A stretch of DNA of 64,000 bases from Pseudocercospora fijiensis CIRAD86 (GCF_000340215.1 NW_006921534.1:1793053-1857052); one strand, 5' to 3'. Positions 47,696-58,858 are shown, counted from the stretch's first letter. The notes: generated by a model from the sequence alone, not told the origin. Numbers and translations are program-made.

Positions 47696-50539
47696 ATGGA
47701 GCCGTTCACGTTCGCCAGCTCCTCCGAGCTGCACATACCAGTCGGCGTGAAGGTGTGCGTTCATCTTCGCAAGCAGTGTCGTGGCATGGCATGGCGTAGA
47801 CTTATGCTGAGATTTGGTAGGAACCGACTTGAAGGCGACGAGAAGCCCCTCCCATACTCCGTCCTCCTCAAACGACCAGACTTGCGACACCGAGGCAGCA
47901 ATCTCAGCTCTCATTCCGAGCTCTATGTGACTGTCCAGCCGTTTGCAGACTCGAAGCCGCTGACTGTCCACTCTCAAACACCGTACAAGCACTTTAAGCA
48001 TGGCAGAGTATGGAACCAGTGGCTGTCATTGCCTTTGAACTACAGTACATTGCCTGTCAATACCCAGCTCGCCATCACACTTTGGGATGTATCGCCTCTC
48101 AACCCGAAAGGTGCGCACTCAAGTCACCACATCCCGTTTGGAGGCACGACTATTCCGCTGTTCGACGAAGATGCTACGTTGAGAACAGGAAGGCAGAAGT
48201 GCAAGATATGGCGACATAAGGCAGCAGATGGCTTCTCAGATACCACAACACCCTGGCAAGAACTGAGAAAGCGAGGCAGATGTGGTCAGCAGGAAGAGCC
48301 TGTGATTGTTGATGAGAAGCAAAGTCGCCGAGATGCCGAACTTGAGCGTCTGGTATCGCTCATGAAAAAGCATGAAATGGGCGAGATTCCAGAGAACAGA
48401 TGGCTGGACCAAATGGTCTTTCGACAAGTCGAAAAGCTCGAACGACAGCAGATCCGGGATTCCTCGAGGCCTACGCGCCAGACCATTGGCGAGACGAACG
48501 GCGAACACAGCAGCGATCCGCAATGTGCCGACGGTGATGCAGATCATGATGATGGCAGCTTCTTCCTCTACATCGAGTTCCCTCGCTTCGACCACGCCAT
48601 CGTCTTCACCGACCACGAATACCCACCTCCTCCGATATCGTCCATTAAGACACCAGATACGCAAACAGCGAACGGCGTCAACTTCAAGCCTCCCCCTGAA
48701 GTACAGCTTGGTCCAGGCATTCATTCCGAAGCCCTGAATGACACCGATGGTGCCGGAAGACTGGTTGGCATCTACGATCCCGAAATTGGATATGCAGACA
48801 ATCCTGCTGAGCAGAAGCATCGACGACTCATTCGCGGTCAGCGTAATGCTATGGACCGGGATTTGAAGCCAAATCCCAAGATGCGAGACTTCTTGAATCG
48901 GATAATGTCGTATGGCCCCACAGTGGAACTCAGCGACAAAGAGAAGGATGAAATATGGCGCTTCCGTCACCATCTGACACGCGATAAACGTGCTCTCACA
49001 AAACTTATCAAGTCAGTAAATTGGCTAGAACCTGCGGAAAGCAGGCAAGCCATTGCACTGCTCCCCAAATGGGTCGACATCGACATCGATGATGCACTTG
49101 AGTTGCTGGGCCCGGGTGTACGGCATCCATCTGTTCGTGCGTATGCCGTACACAGGCTCCGCAAGGCTGATGATGAGGAGCTGCTCTCTTATCTGCTGCA
49201 ACTTGTTCAAGCCCTGAAATTCGAGAATCAGCAGCGCGTGCGAGAGGACGATGACGCAGATTCATCGCTCGCTTCATTCCTAATTGCCCGCTCAGCAGCT
49301 AATCTGAAACTTGGCAATTACCTGCACTGGTATCTCATGGTTGAGCTGGATCTGGACGACGACCAGTTACAAGCTTCGAAGAACAAGAAGCTTTTCGCAC
49401 GTGTTGAGTTCGACTTCATGAAGGAGCTCGATACATCACCCGAGGGCAAAGTGCGACGTAACATTCTGCTGCGCCAAGGCGAGCTCATCACAGTGCTCAG
49501 CAAGATCAGCAAGGATATTCGTACTGGCAAGGGAGATCGTCTGCGAAAGATCGACTCACTCAAGAAGATGCTTGCCGACCCGAGAAATGAGCTTCTGCAT
49601 TTTGATCCCCCGCTGCCTCTACCTCTTGATCCAGAGGTGAGGGCAATCGGCATCATTTCAGATGACTGCAACGTATTCAAGTCGTCGCTTTTGCCTCTGC
49701 TGCTCAAATTCAGAACCGACACTGGTGAAACCTATCCTCTGATCTTCAAGACGGGCGACGATCTTCGACAGGATCAGCTTGTCATTCAGATCATCGCTCT
49801 CATGGACCGTCTTCTTCGCAAAGAGAACCTCGATCTCAAGCTCACGCCATTCCGGGTCCTTGCGACATCTATTCTTGCTGGTGCAGTTCAATTCATACCC
49901 TCGCAACCTGTCTCTTCGATCCTTCAGAACCCACAATACAAAGGCTCCATACTAGGCTTCCTTCGAGCTCACAATCCACCTGTGGCCGATGCCCCGGCAG
50001 TCCTTGGCGTGCGAAAAGATGCCATGGACAACTATGTAAAGTCTGTCGCAGGCTACTGCGTCGTCACCTACCTCCTCGGCGTCGGCGACCGACATCTCGA
50101 CAACTTGCTCATCACAGAAGACGGCCATTTCCTGCACATCGATTTCGGCTATATCCTTGGCAGAGATCCGAAACCCATGGCGCCACTTATGAAGCTGTCG
50201 CGAGAAATGGTGGACGGCATGACAGGCGGTACACCAAACAATCCTGAAAGCCAGTTCGAGACGTTTCGGCAATACTGCTTCACTGCGTACACCACTTTGA
50301 GGAGACAGAGTTCTCTCATTCTTAACCTCTTTGCGCTGATGCAGGATGCAGCTATACCTGGTCTTGCTATATTTCCTGGCGAGCAAGCCGTGCGTAAAGT
50401 TGAGGAGCGATTTAAGTTAGATGTGGGAGAGGAGGAAGCTGTGCGTTTCTTTGCTCAGATGATTGAGAAGGAGATGGGTGCTTGGGGACCTGTTTTGATT
50501 GATAAGTTGCATGGCTTTACGCAGACTTGGAGGTCTTGA
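47696..50539 (+). CDS. VPS34: phosphatidylinositol 3-kinase Vps34
   Basis: Two exons, 47696-47754 and 47821-50539. The 66-bp intron (gtgcgt...ctgag...gtag) is frame-neutral; removing it joins VGVKV to NRLEGDEKPLPYSVLLKRP. Product 925 residues. An N-terminal C2 domain (about 15-230) contains WLSLPLNYSTLPVNTQLAITLWD. The PIK helical domain is at about 370-560. The lipid kinase domain (about 630-925) has FKTGDDLRQDQL, catalytic loop GVGDRHLDNLL, activation segment start HIDFGYILGRDPKP and a C-terminal LHGFTQTWRS helix, as expected of class III enzymes. It makes PI3P on endosomes and autophagosomal membranes with Vps15 and Atg6. An insert with a disordered EEP..DGSFF segment sits between C2 and helical domains. 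Confidence 0.95.
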   Translation: MEPFTFASSSELHIPVGVKVCVHLRKQCRGMAWRRLMLRFGRNRLEGDEKPLPYSVLLKRPDLRHRGSNLSSHSELYVTVQPFADSKPLTVHSQTPYKHFKHGRVWNQWLSLPLNYSTLPVNTQLAITLWDVSPLNPKGAHSSHHIPFGGTTIPLFDEDATLRTGRQKCKIWRHKAADGFSDTTTPWQELRKRGRCGQQEEPVIVDEKQSRRDAELERLVSLMKKHEMGEIPENRWLDQMVFRQVEKLERQQIRDSSRPTRQTIGETNGEHSSDPQCADGDADHDDGSFFLYIEFPRFDHAIVFTDHEYPPPPISSIKTPDTQTANGVNFKPPPEVQLGPGIHSEALNDTDGAGRLVGIYDPEIGYADNPAEQKHRRLIRGQRNAMDRDLKPNPKMRDFLNRIMSYGPTVELSDKEKDEIWRFRHHLTRDKRALTKLIKSVNWLEPAESRQAIALLPKWVDIDIDDALELLGPGVRHPSVRAYAVHRLRKADDEELLSYLLQLVQALKFENQQRVREDDDADSSLASFLIARSAANLKLGNYLHWYLMVELDLDDDQLQASKNKKLFARVEFDFMKELDTSPEGKVRRNILLRQGELITVLSKISKDIRTGKGDRLRKIDSLKKMLADPRNELLHFDPPLPLPLDPEVRAIGIISDDCNVFKSSLLPLLLKFRTDTGETYPLIFKTGDDLRQDQLVIQIIALMDRLLRKENLDLKLTPFRVLATSILAGAVQFIPSQPVSSILQNPQYKGSILGFLRAHNPPVADAPAVLGVRKDAMDNYVKSVAGYCVVTYLLGVGDRHLDNLLITEDGHFLHIDFGYILGRDPKPMAPLMKLSREMVDGMTGGTPNNPESQFETFRQYCFTAYTTLRRQSSLILNLFALMQDAAIPGLAIFPGEQAVRKVEERFKLDVGEEEAVRFFAQMIEKEMGAWGPVLIDKLHGFTQTWRS

Positions 50540-51050
50540 TTGCAAGGCATATCAGGTACTCACATGCATCCACTCTCAGGCTACATGCCCTAACAGGTGT
50601 GTCTGGTTGGACATCTAGTGCCTCGCGCTGAAGCTAAAATCAGAGAACATCTCACGCACGTGAGTAGAGTGAGGCCTGATAATGTGCTTGTTGACCATGC
50701 CACTTTGGGCCTGAAGGATTCGTCAGCAGAGGTGAACTTACCCTCAACTTCACAACTCTGCTCTCTGCCAAGCAAGTCAAAATATTGGACTTCGATCTGG
50801 AATGTCTGCGCGGAGCGTATTCGTCGAGGTTGGAGCTTCGTCCGGCACGCTCAAGTGAACAGCAGCGACAATGGTAACAGGCTCTCGCGCACTCCCACTG
50901 ATTTTTCTCACATCTTCAAGCCCTTATGTGCCATCGGGACGCAATGCTCGCAACCACGCGCGAGCTGAAAGCGCAAGAAGAATCAATGGACCTGTCGCTC
51001 ATCAAAAAGGCTTTTTCGGTACATTCTCATTGGATCTAAAGCGTACTACT
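50540..51050. other. intergenic between VPS34 and TF-like gene
   Basis: No Zn2Cys6 cluster and no convincing exon found in any frame, although the next gene lacks its expected DNA-binding end. Confidence 0.4.
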
Positions 51051-52051
51051 ATGCCGACGGAGCGCGAAGCTCCTCCCAAGAAGTTGAAGCTCAACGAGCA
51101 AGACCATCTTCCTTTCCTCGACAGCTCTCAGGCTGTGGCGCTTTCCGAGAATCTGCCTGCTCCTATACGCTTCATGTCCGTGGACTTCACCCCAGGGCGC
51201 GTTTCCCTGCCACCGAATGTCAACTTTGAAGATGTGCTGCGAGTAGCCGCATTCCACATCCGTCGCAGGGCCGCACAGATGATCACTAATGATCCCGTCC
51301 GGACTATGGATGCTCTCCGATGTCGCCAATGGTGCTCAGTCTCCGCGGCCTCCGCTTCGATAGGGAGAAGTCCTACCTGGATAGCGCGATTGCCTGCGTT
51401 GTCTCAAAAGTTCGGCAAGTCGTGACAGGCGTAGGTCTGGAACAGAAAATGCTACTTTGCTACACCGAAGCCCTACACCTTTTGCGATCTGGCGTTGCTG
51501 ATCCAGCTTTGCACGATAGACTGGACATGCTTGCCGCCACGCAACTTCTTGCCATCTACGAGATGCTGGACTCAACGAGCAATGAGTCTTGGCTACAACA
51601 CGTAGCAGGCGCAGCGGCAATGGCAAAGCTCCACGACGAAGGAAATCTCCGCTTAGTGTTTGCAGACGCCCATAGAGCCTTTATTGACAACATTGCGATC
51701 GAATGGTCCATTCGCCTCCCTCTTCTGGCCAGAGCTCATGAGTTGCGTTGTCGTCTCAAAGCCTTCATACTGCGAAGCGAGCAGCAATTTGTGAACAACA
51801 GGAAGACCTCGCCGAAAGAAGTCGATCTGCTTGGGCTCTGTTTGATTACTATCATCATGCTTGATCGTCTCATCACCGCCTGGCGAAGAGATCTCCCTTT
51901 AAGGGGACGAGATCTGGAGGCAGACACGCAAGAGCTTTGGAAGCAGATGATTAGACTTGAACTGGACGCTGCGGAGAAGCATCCTGGGAAGGAGGTGCTG
52001 CGGGCGTTTCAGAGACAGGTGAATTATCCTGTGCTCACTTATAATGAGTGA
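51051..52051 (+). pseudogene. fungal transcription-factor-like gene, zinc cluster absent, frame break
   Basis: The second part (from about 51320 to 52051) reads MLLCYTEALHLLRSGV, then LDMLAATQLLAIYEMLDSTSNESWLQHVAGAAAMAKL, typical of the middle region of Zn2Cys6 factors (...LLA.YE......SW..H..GA..L...). The first part, from the ATG at 51051 (MPTEREAPPKKLKLNE), is in another frame; both frames are open together only between about 51294 and 51425. No GT-AG pair in that overlap links them in phase. The usual N-terminal C6 cluster is missing, and the C-terminus stops about 240 residues into the domain. I favour a decayed or truncated gene. A non-obvious intron or a sequence error is the alternative. 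Confidence 0.5.
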
Positions 52052-52563
52052 GGAGGCTTCGCATTTTAGGAGAAATGTTACATGAGTTGCCTGCGATCAC
52101 GGCGGCGACGATGAGTGCTAAGTCCAGATGTCACCGGCATGTACAGAGTGCTCGATATCGTCGAAGCAATGACTTGTGAGCGGGAAGACTGGATTGTTCA
52201 CAAATCTTCACTCTGCTACCAGCTCTGCAGTGGGACTATACATGTGTCGACCCAAATCCGAAACAAGAGGCAATGAAACAAACCTTTGGAGTGCAGGAAG
52301 CACCAGCAATGAATGCAAATGTCGAAACAGAGGTGTTCCTGATACAGAGATCAAGACATAACCCGACACCGTGGCATTGCATCAATTGCGAGATCGAATC
52401 GGGAGGAAAGGCGGATCATTGGAAACAAGAAGTGGATTTTGCATAGTCTTCAAAAAGCCAACTGGGATATCCTACGCCTTCAATTCGCATCAGATCTCTC
52501 AAGTTCGCAGGATCTTGCACCTGTTTTCTCGTATGCACCAAGCTGCTAGTCACATTCCGCAAA
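52052..52563. other. intergenic
   Basis: Between the TF-like gene and the minus-strand gene ending at 52564. No gene recognised. Confidence 0.45.
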
Positions 52564-53326
52564 CTAGCGGCGTCCACCGACGATCGGAAGCACCAGCTCC
52601 TCTCCTCCATCGAGCTCCTCTCCTCCAACCGACTTCGACTTTACGCGCACTGGCATCTCCGTAATGGCTTCGACCTGGGCCATCATGGCACCAACATTCG
52701 TCGCAGCACTTTCCTTCTCCTCCTCCTCCTCCTCCTCCGAGTCCGCCATCCTCTGCAGGATTCCGATCGCCTGCTTAACATCCTCGCTCTTCAACCTCTC
52801 GTTCCTACGATTCGGATTCTCCCGTAGACGCTGCGCATTGATCCTGACGAGATACCTATCAACGGTCAGCGGCAGCCAGCGCATTCGGAGAGCAAGATCA
52901 GACCGACTCCACCGCAAGTTCGACGTCGGGTTCCATTTTCGCCAACTCGGCCAGGTCAAAGACCAAATTTCTTTGCCACGCCTCGAACTTCATGAGCCGG
53001 CGCCGTTTCCGTGTGGCGGGTTTCGTTGGCAGCAAATTCTTCGGGAGGAGACGGAGGAGATCGTGACGCCAGTGTGCGATGATGGTGGCACAGGCGCGCG
53101 AGAAGCGCTGTTGCTGTTGTTGTTGAAAGGAGTGTGGCTGGGGGGCTCGGGGATGTCTGCCGGCAAAAGGTCTGACTGAATCATCGGAAGAAGCTGCGTC
53201 GTCGACGTCCGCCGGGTAGCGCAAAGGATTGTAGGCGTGCTCTTCACCGTTCATTCGGCGGCTTGGTAGAGCGTCTTCCATGTCGACTTCGAGGTTGGCG
53301 GGCGACATTGTGATGTGTCGCGGCAT
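52564..53326 (-). CDS. uncharacterised protein with frame break, Glu-rich C-terminus
   Basis: The first ATG of the upstream frame is at 53326 (MPRHITMSPANLEVDMED). It has a poly-Gln run, a basic block (KPATRKRRRLMKFEAW) and QRNLVFDLAELAKMEPDVELAVES, then stops at 52898. A second open frame, shifted by one base, covers 52959-52564 and continues naturally with DLALRMRWLPLTVDRYLVRINAQRLRE, KSEDVKQAIGIL, a run of glutamates and a GGEELDGGEEL tail. The two halves read as one protein of about 255 residues with the break between 52898 and 52959. Possible introns do not give both a good donor and the right phase. The family is not recognised. It may be a sequencing error, a real frameshift, or a non-canonical intron. 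Confidence 0.5.
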
Positions 53327-53646
53327 GGTAAAGGGGCTGATGAAGCTTGCAGAAAATGTTGGAAAAGAGTCTCGAGCCAACGTGAGAGGCAGGCGGGACG
53401 TTTGACGTTGGCTCGAGCTTCATGCATGTGGACGGTAAGACGGCCGGGTTGGTGCGCAGCTTCGCTATGATGAGCTCTCGAGAATCTATGCAACCTTTTG
53501 TTAGCTCTCTCTGCCTCGCTTCTGCGTGAAGACGAACTCCGTGCCACCTGCATGCAGTAAAGCCGCTATCAAAGAAGCATTCATGTCCATTTGAAACAAG
53601 ACCAAAAACTACAAGCCGCCACACCCTCCTCAATTGTGACTCCAAA

Positions 53647-54864
53647 CTACCACTCTCGAATCGACCCATCAGGCCCATAAAACTCCTTGCACTGCCACGG
53701 CAGCGTCTCCGCACTAATCTTCCGAATCAACTCCTCATCAACCTCGATCCCCAACCCCGGACCTTTCGGCGCATCCACATACCCACCCTCTTGAATACCA
53801 AAAACACTCCGATCCTTGAGATAAGTGTTCAAATCATACTCCCCACCATCACTCTCAGTATTGTAATGCATCCCCAAACTCATCTCCAAAATCACGAAAT
53901 TCGGCGTCGTCAATCCTACGTGCAGAGAAGCTGCGAATGCGATGGGGCCCAGGGGACAGTGCGGAGCGATAGCTACATCGTAGGTTTCTGCCAGTTGAGC
54001 CAGACGTTTCGTCTCGCTGATTCCTCCTGCGTGAGCGATGTCGGGTTGGAGGATGTCGATCAAGGAGTTTTCGAGGAAAGGTTTGGCGTCCCAACGAGTG
54101 TAGAGACGTTCACCCAGCGCGATGGGAATTGTCGTTTGATTGCTAAGCTGTTTGAGAGCTTCCGGGTGTTCGACCAGGAGAGGTTCTTCGATGAAAAGTG
54201 GTCGGTGCGGTTCTAATGCTTTTGCCAATTGCTTTGCCATAGGTTTATGGAGACGGCCATGGAAGTCCAAGCCGGCGTTGAGACCCAGAGATTTCACGAC
54301 CTTGAGCCTCTCCACGGTGGAGTCTAGGACTGAAGGGAAATCCAGCCAGTTGACGTCTTCAGTGGCGTTCATTTTTACACAAGTCAAGCCTTGGTCTTTT
54401 CGGGCTTGAGCTGCGGTAGCTATGTCGGAAGGCCGATCACCGCCAATCCAGCAGTAGACTTGGCATTTGTTCCGGACGAGGCCGCCGAGGAGGTCGTACA
54501 AAGGTACGTTGAGACGACGTGCTTTGAGGTCCCACAGTGCTATGTCGATGCCAGATAATGCGGACATGAAGACCGGACCACCGCGGTAGAAGCCTAGGCG
54601 CCAGATGAGTTGCCAGATGTGTTCGATGTTGCTGGGAGAAACAATCATTAGCGGTACATCAAGTATCAGATATGTGGGAATTGCTTACTTCGCTTCCAGT
54701 CCAACGATTCGAACGATTATCTCGTCAATTGCTCCCTCAACTGCGAGGTCGTGGCCCTCGAGTGTGCCTTCGCCCCAGCCTACGCCTCCATCTTCATCGG
54801 TGATCTTGACGAAGAGCCATCTTGGCTTCACTCGAAAGCGTTCTACGGTCTTGATCTTGGCCAT
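53647..54864 (-). CDS. galactonate dehydratase-like enzyme (enolase superfamily)
   Basis: Two exons, 54864-54689 and 54631-53647, with a 57-bp intron (gtaagc...gctaatg...cccag), product 386 residues starting MAKIKTVERFRVKPRW. It follows the bacterial D-galactonate dehydratase DgoD along its length (DgoD is about 382 residues): WLFVKITDEDGGVGWGEGTLEGH, WRLGFYRGGPVFMSA, CWIGGDRPSD, then the barrel residues GLDFHGR (Asp and His), FIEEP, GERLYTR, HAGGI and APHCPLGPIAFAA. These are the metal ligands and acid/base groups of the DgoD/mandelate-racemase group. It should dehydrate a sugar acid, probably galactonate, in the cytosol. The known fungal pectin-pathway L-galactonate dehydratase is a different and longer subgroup. 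The gene borders the RIP-mutated tract. Ancient bacterial transfer is possible. Confidence 0.88.
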
Positions 54865-55090
54865 TGCTGTTGAGATTTAAAAATCGGTGGTCATGTTCTG
54901 GAGTGTATGAATCGAGGAAGTCCTTGCTTGGCTGCGGCTTTTGACAAACATGCAACCGATCGATTTAGTGCGAGGGTCACTCCACCACTTCATTGGGTCG
55001 TCCATGGGGGAAAGTCTCTAGGACGGGCCATCTTCGGGCTGCGCTGTGTGGAGGTGGGAGCCAGGTTTGGGTAGGGATGTGAATCCACCG
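54865..55090. other. promoter of galactonate dehydratase-like gene
   Basis: GC-normal sequence ending at the border of the RIP-mutated tract near 55090. Confidence 0.45.
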
Positions 55091-55099
55091 TAGATTAAG

Positions 55100-57900
55100 A
55101 ATCGCCCCTGTATACACCATATATTATACAGGTGTATACCGGGTATATACAAATGGCACTAACCGAGGCTGGTTTGGTATATAAGTCTATATACAAAAGG
55201 AGATAACGATGCTTGCAGTACTAAATAGTATGCTATATAGTAGACTAAAGGGACTACTAAATAGGCTAAGTTGTTGCTGCCTATAGAAGTGCTATTGCGG
55301 CTTCTTCGGCGGCTACTTTGTAACCTTCGTCGTCGCTGCCTTCTATATATAATAGACTCTGCGACTATATATCGAAGCCTTAGTTAATAGCCTCGGCTTC
55401 CTATAGACTCTAAGATAGTTGTTTCTTATATAGCTCTCGTAGTATATCTTATAGTAAGTCGAAGTTGTCGTCGTCTAGTAAGCCGTCCTTAATCTTGTAC
55501 TTAATCCGGAGGTTCTAATAGTAATAGACTAGTATCTCTACGACCTCTAAGGATAGTCGATTGCGGCGGAGGTTAATAATAAAGCTATAAGCCGACTAGT
55601 TGCGCTCGGTAGCGCTAGTTGTTAGATAGATAGATAGTATAAGTATATATAATATAGACAGCTCCGGAAAGTAGTCTTTAATAAGGTTGTGCTACTACTA
55701 TAACGGAGTTATTACCTTCGTAGAAGCCTATATAATAGAATTAGTAAAGACACCTCCGCGGTTACGTAAGGTAAAGAGATTAGCAAGGAGGCTTACTACG
55801 CGAGTCTTAATCTCTAAGCGAGACTTAGGTATATACTCGTAACTAGGCAGTATACTACTATAGCCTTAGTAGCAGCAGTATATAGTTAAGAAGTCTGTAT
55901 AGGCGGTTAACTCTTCTAGACCGACAATAATGTTCTATCGCTAAGGGTGCTGTCGCTCCTTTGCGTTAGCAAGATAGGCAATTAGTATAATAGGCCTATA
56001 TAGCTCTTTATATCGCATATCGATTATTTCTTCGAGCTCTTTATTACTAATAAATAGGTTGTTCTAGGAGGTGTTATAGAGCTACTTAAAGCAACCGTAG
56101 ACGTAAGATAGTAGTAGTTTATCGGCTTCGAGAGAGATAGTAACTTAAAGGAAGGGCTCTATTAGCTTAATATAGTTATCTAATTGCTTCTAGAAGTCGC
56201 TACGCTTAGTAATCTAGCAGACCGTCTACTAAGCTAACCTCTAAGAGGCACTTGCCTTATTCTAGCCTTCTAGCAGGCGGTATTCTTATACGCGGAGCTC
56301 TTAAATATAGTTACGGTTCTCGAAGACTGCCTTTGCGTAGTATAGCTTGCCCTACTAGCGGGTCTCTCCTAGTAACTAAAAACGCCGCACCTTGCCCTTA
56401 CTAATGTCTAATAGCAGTTCGAATAGTAGGAGGGTGTTCTTAAAGTAGTTAGATACCGCTAGTAGGCGCGTAAAGAACTCGTCGATAGTATAGTATTAGT
56501 AAATGTCGTCTATAAGAAGTTTAACTTTATAAGAACAGCACCTTAATTGTAATACTTTTAGGTTTGTAAAGGCTAACCTATTTAGGGTTAGCGTATCTAA
56601 CAGCCTAATAGATAAGCGCAGATAAGACAGGAGGGAAGGTCCGTTAGCGGGCTATCGGCGGTCTAATAAGAGGCGACCTTCTACCTTTAATCTTCGATAT
56701 ACTAATTTCGCTACCGCCGATATAACATTCGCATTATTAGCAGTTAGAGCGACGACCTTGTCGCTATATAGCTCTATAGCCTTCTAAAGGCCTTTAGTAT
56801 AATTTTCCGCGGTACTATAATAAGCGCCGACTTTCTTAGAACCGACGAAGTATACCGCCCGAGGCGTAACCGCTAGATAGTTAGTATTCGACCTCCTACT
56901 ATTATTAGTCTACCTATTAGTTATAAAGGTAATCCGGTAGCTCTTAGAGATATTAGCTTCTATCTCCTCTTTTAACTCCTCGTAAATACGAGGTAGATAC
57001 TTATATATAAGCTACTAGCGAGTCGGAGGTTTAAATGCTAGTCTTAGGCTCTTTAACTAAGTAAGGAACGTTAGATGCTTAGTAATACTTAGCTAGTTAC
57101 TAGAGGCAAACACCTACTTAGCAACCCCCTTTAAAGCCTTCTTATACTCTTTAGGAGTTATAACGTCGACGTAGCTATTATTGCCGATAATAAGAGTCGT
57201 TTGCTATAGCTTAGGTCGATATAGTAGCTTATCTCCGTTACTATCTAGAAGGTCGCTTGCTAACTTAATATCTAGATTATCGGCAATAAGGTAAGGCTAG
57301 TATTTACTCTACTATTCTTCTAGCAATAACTTGTACTTCTTTAGGTACTAGACTATACGATTCCTCGCGTTTAAAGTCTATAAGTTACTATAGAAGCGAT
57401 AAGTTACTATAGGGTATGTCTTGCTAAGAAGCACCTCTCGAGTAACGAGAGACTAATAGGCGTCCTTAATATACCTACGCTTATTAGCAACGAAGGGTTG
57501 TTATTAGCTAGAAGACAAGTTGTTAGATATAGTAGATAGAAATCGATAGAAATAGGTCTATATAAGAGATAGAATCTAATAGGCAGTCTGCTATAGAAAG
57601 AGGAGGAATTCTATATACAAAATAGTCTATTATATCCTCTATAACTATATACTCTGCGCTATTTTCGTTCTACTAAAGATATAGCTCTTCCTTATCTAAT
57701 TTTCTTGTTACCTAGCCGTCGTACCTTTGCTATATCTCTAGCCTTTCTACCTCGTCGCATTTTGTATAGCAAACACGATAGCAACGCGACAAGACGCGAA
57801 GTCTAGCAGTATAAATATAACACCTCTCGTAGGCAGCGACTCTAGCTAATATAGTGCGACTGCTAGCATAGCGGCCGGTTACTAGTAGCCGCCGGCAGCG
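55100..57900 (-). mobile_element. RIP-inactivated hAT-like DNA transposon
   Basis: AT-rich sequence full of stop codons and TpA. On the minus strand near 55500-55650 a decayed frame keeps the fungal hAT C-terminal dimerisation pattern: SA.ERN.SAYSFI, then LRRNRLS.E and LVYYY.NLRI, with stops where Trp or Gln codons stood, as RIP produces. Both flanks contain GTGTA(T/C)ACACC-like strings (about 55108-55140 and 57940-58010) that might be relics of the termini, but I could not define an inverted repeat or an 8-bp duplication with confidence. No intact open frame remains, so the copy is dead. Confidence 0.65.
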
Positions 57901-57905
57901 ACCCC

Positions 57906-58605
57906 AATTGGCACTAATAACCTATAATTATGGGCCCTATGGGTGTACACAGCACCTTCATTTCCAACCCCTGTATACATAGTGTATTACACGTTGTATA
58001 CACCATACACTGGATGGTGGACTCCATCACTAGGTTTGGGGGTCACCTGTGGGTCTGCATAAACTCTACTCTACGGCTGCCACATCTACACCTTTGCCGT
58101 GCGGTCCATCTATCCCGCTATACGACTGGTGATGTTCGTGATCAGCATATCTCGACAGTTCTGTAGACGTCTCGCCGCCTCGATCAGAAGTTCAGTCTCG
58201 CCATTGGAAAAGTCATGCGATACCACCGCCAAGAGAGCCGCACAGCCGTGAGACGAAAGCAGGGGTAGCAATCGTGCGGGATCCTCGATACTAGCACATG
58301 TGCTGAGATATCGACCACATAATTCTCTCTCATCATGACCATGCGTCATACTGGGCTGATTGTATGTTCCAGATATGTGCAGGCTCGAAGCTCGCTGATA
58401 GGCCCAGACGATCAATGAGGCGAGATAGACGGACATCGGCCTATTGTGTAGGGCGATTAAGGTAACAGCCGGAGCTGCCTAGGCTAAGTTCCTTAACCCA
58501 ATCCCCCAATCCCCTTAGGGCTATAGGACTTGTTCAACTTGTCGACATTGCCGTAGATAAGGAACATTAATGTAGGCACTACATAGCTCTACTGTTATCT
58601 AATCA
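57906..58605. other. GC-normal island between two RIP tracts
   Basis: Composition returns to normal, with no RIP scars. Holds a short gene fragment (58110-58436) and leads into a tRNA-like gene. Confidence 0.5.
58110..58436 (-). pseudogene. C-terminal fragment, possibly of a fungal transcription factor
   Basis: About 108 codons, MSVYLASLIVWAYQRASSL at one end and LLIEAARRLQNCRDMLITNI near the stop. The pattern (SVYLA.L..WAY near the end of a helical domain) resembles the C-terminus of fungal-specific transcription factors, but the match is weak. The rest of the gene is missing on the upstream side, where a tRNA-like gene and RIP DNA follow. Likely a relic. Confidence 0.4.
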
Positions 58606-58853
58606 GGCCCTTTGGTATAGTGGTTAATTACGCTCTGCGGTACAGCAACGGAGCGTGACCGCTCGAAGATCGCCTATCGAGCAGTTATATACCTCTAGCC
58701 TTGTCGCTGCATCACTCGTAGAGACTTCCCAAGGCCGGAGGTAGCACTGCTTAGGGTATCCGAGAGCGGTTACAATCCATGTACTTGCGTTATGCTCGAT
58801 CGAGAATGTCTCTTTCATGCTAGAGTAACCCGGGTTCGAATCTCGGAGGGGTC
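58606..58853 (+). tRNA. tRNA-like gene with about 175-nt insertion in the anticodon loop
   Basis: Acceptor strand GGCCCTT (58606-58612) pairs with AGGGGTC (58846-58852); A at 58853. Position 8-9 TG, then A-box-like TGGTATAGTGGTTAATTAC with D-stem GTA/TAC. Anticodon stem CTCTG (58633-58637) pairs with TAGAG (58820-58824), T-arm CCGGG-TTCGAAT-CTCGG. Between C at 58638 and about 58813 lies an insertion of roughly 175 nt; without it the length is about 73 nt. Isotype is uncertain: with the loop completed from the 3' side the anticodon could read CAT, or TTC in a larger loop. A T-run follows at 58859-58863. An intron normally sits after position 37, so this insertion is not canonical; a transposon insertion or pseudogene is possible. 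Confidence 0.5.
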
Positions 58854-58858
58854 ATCTT

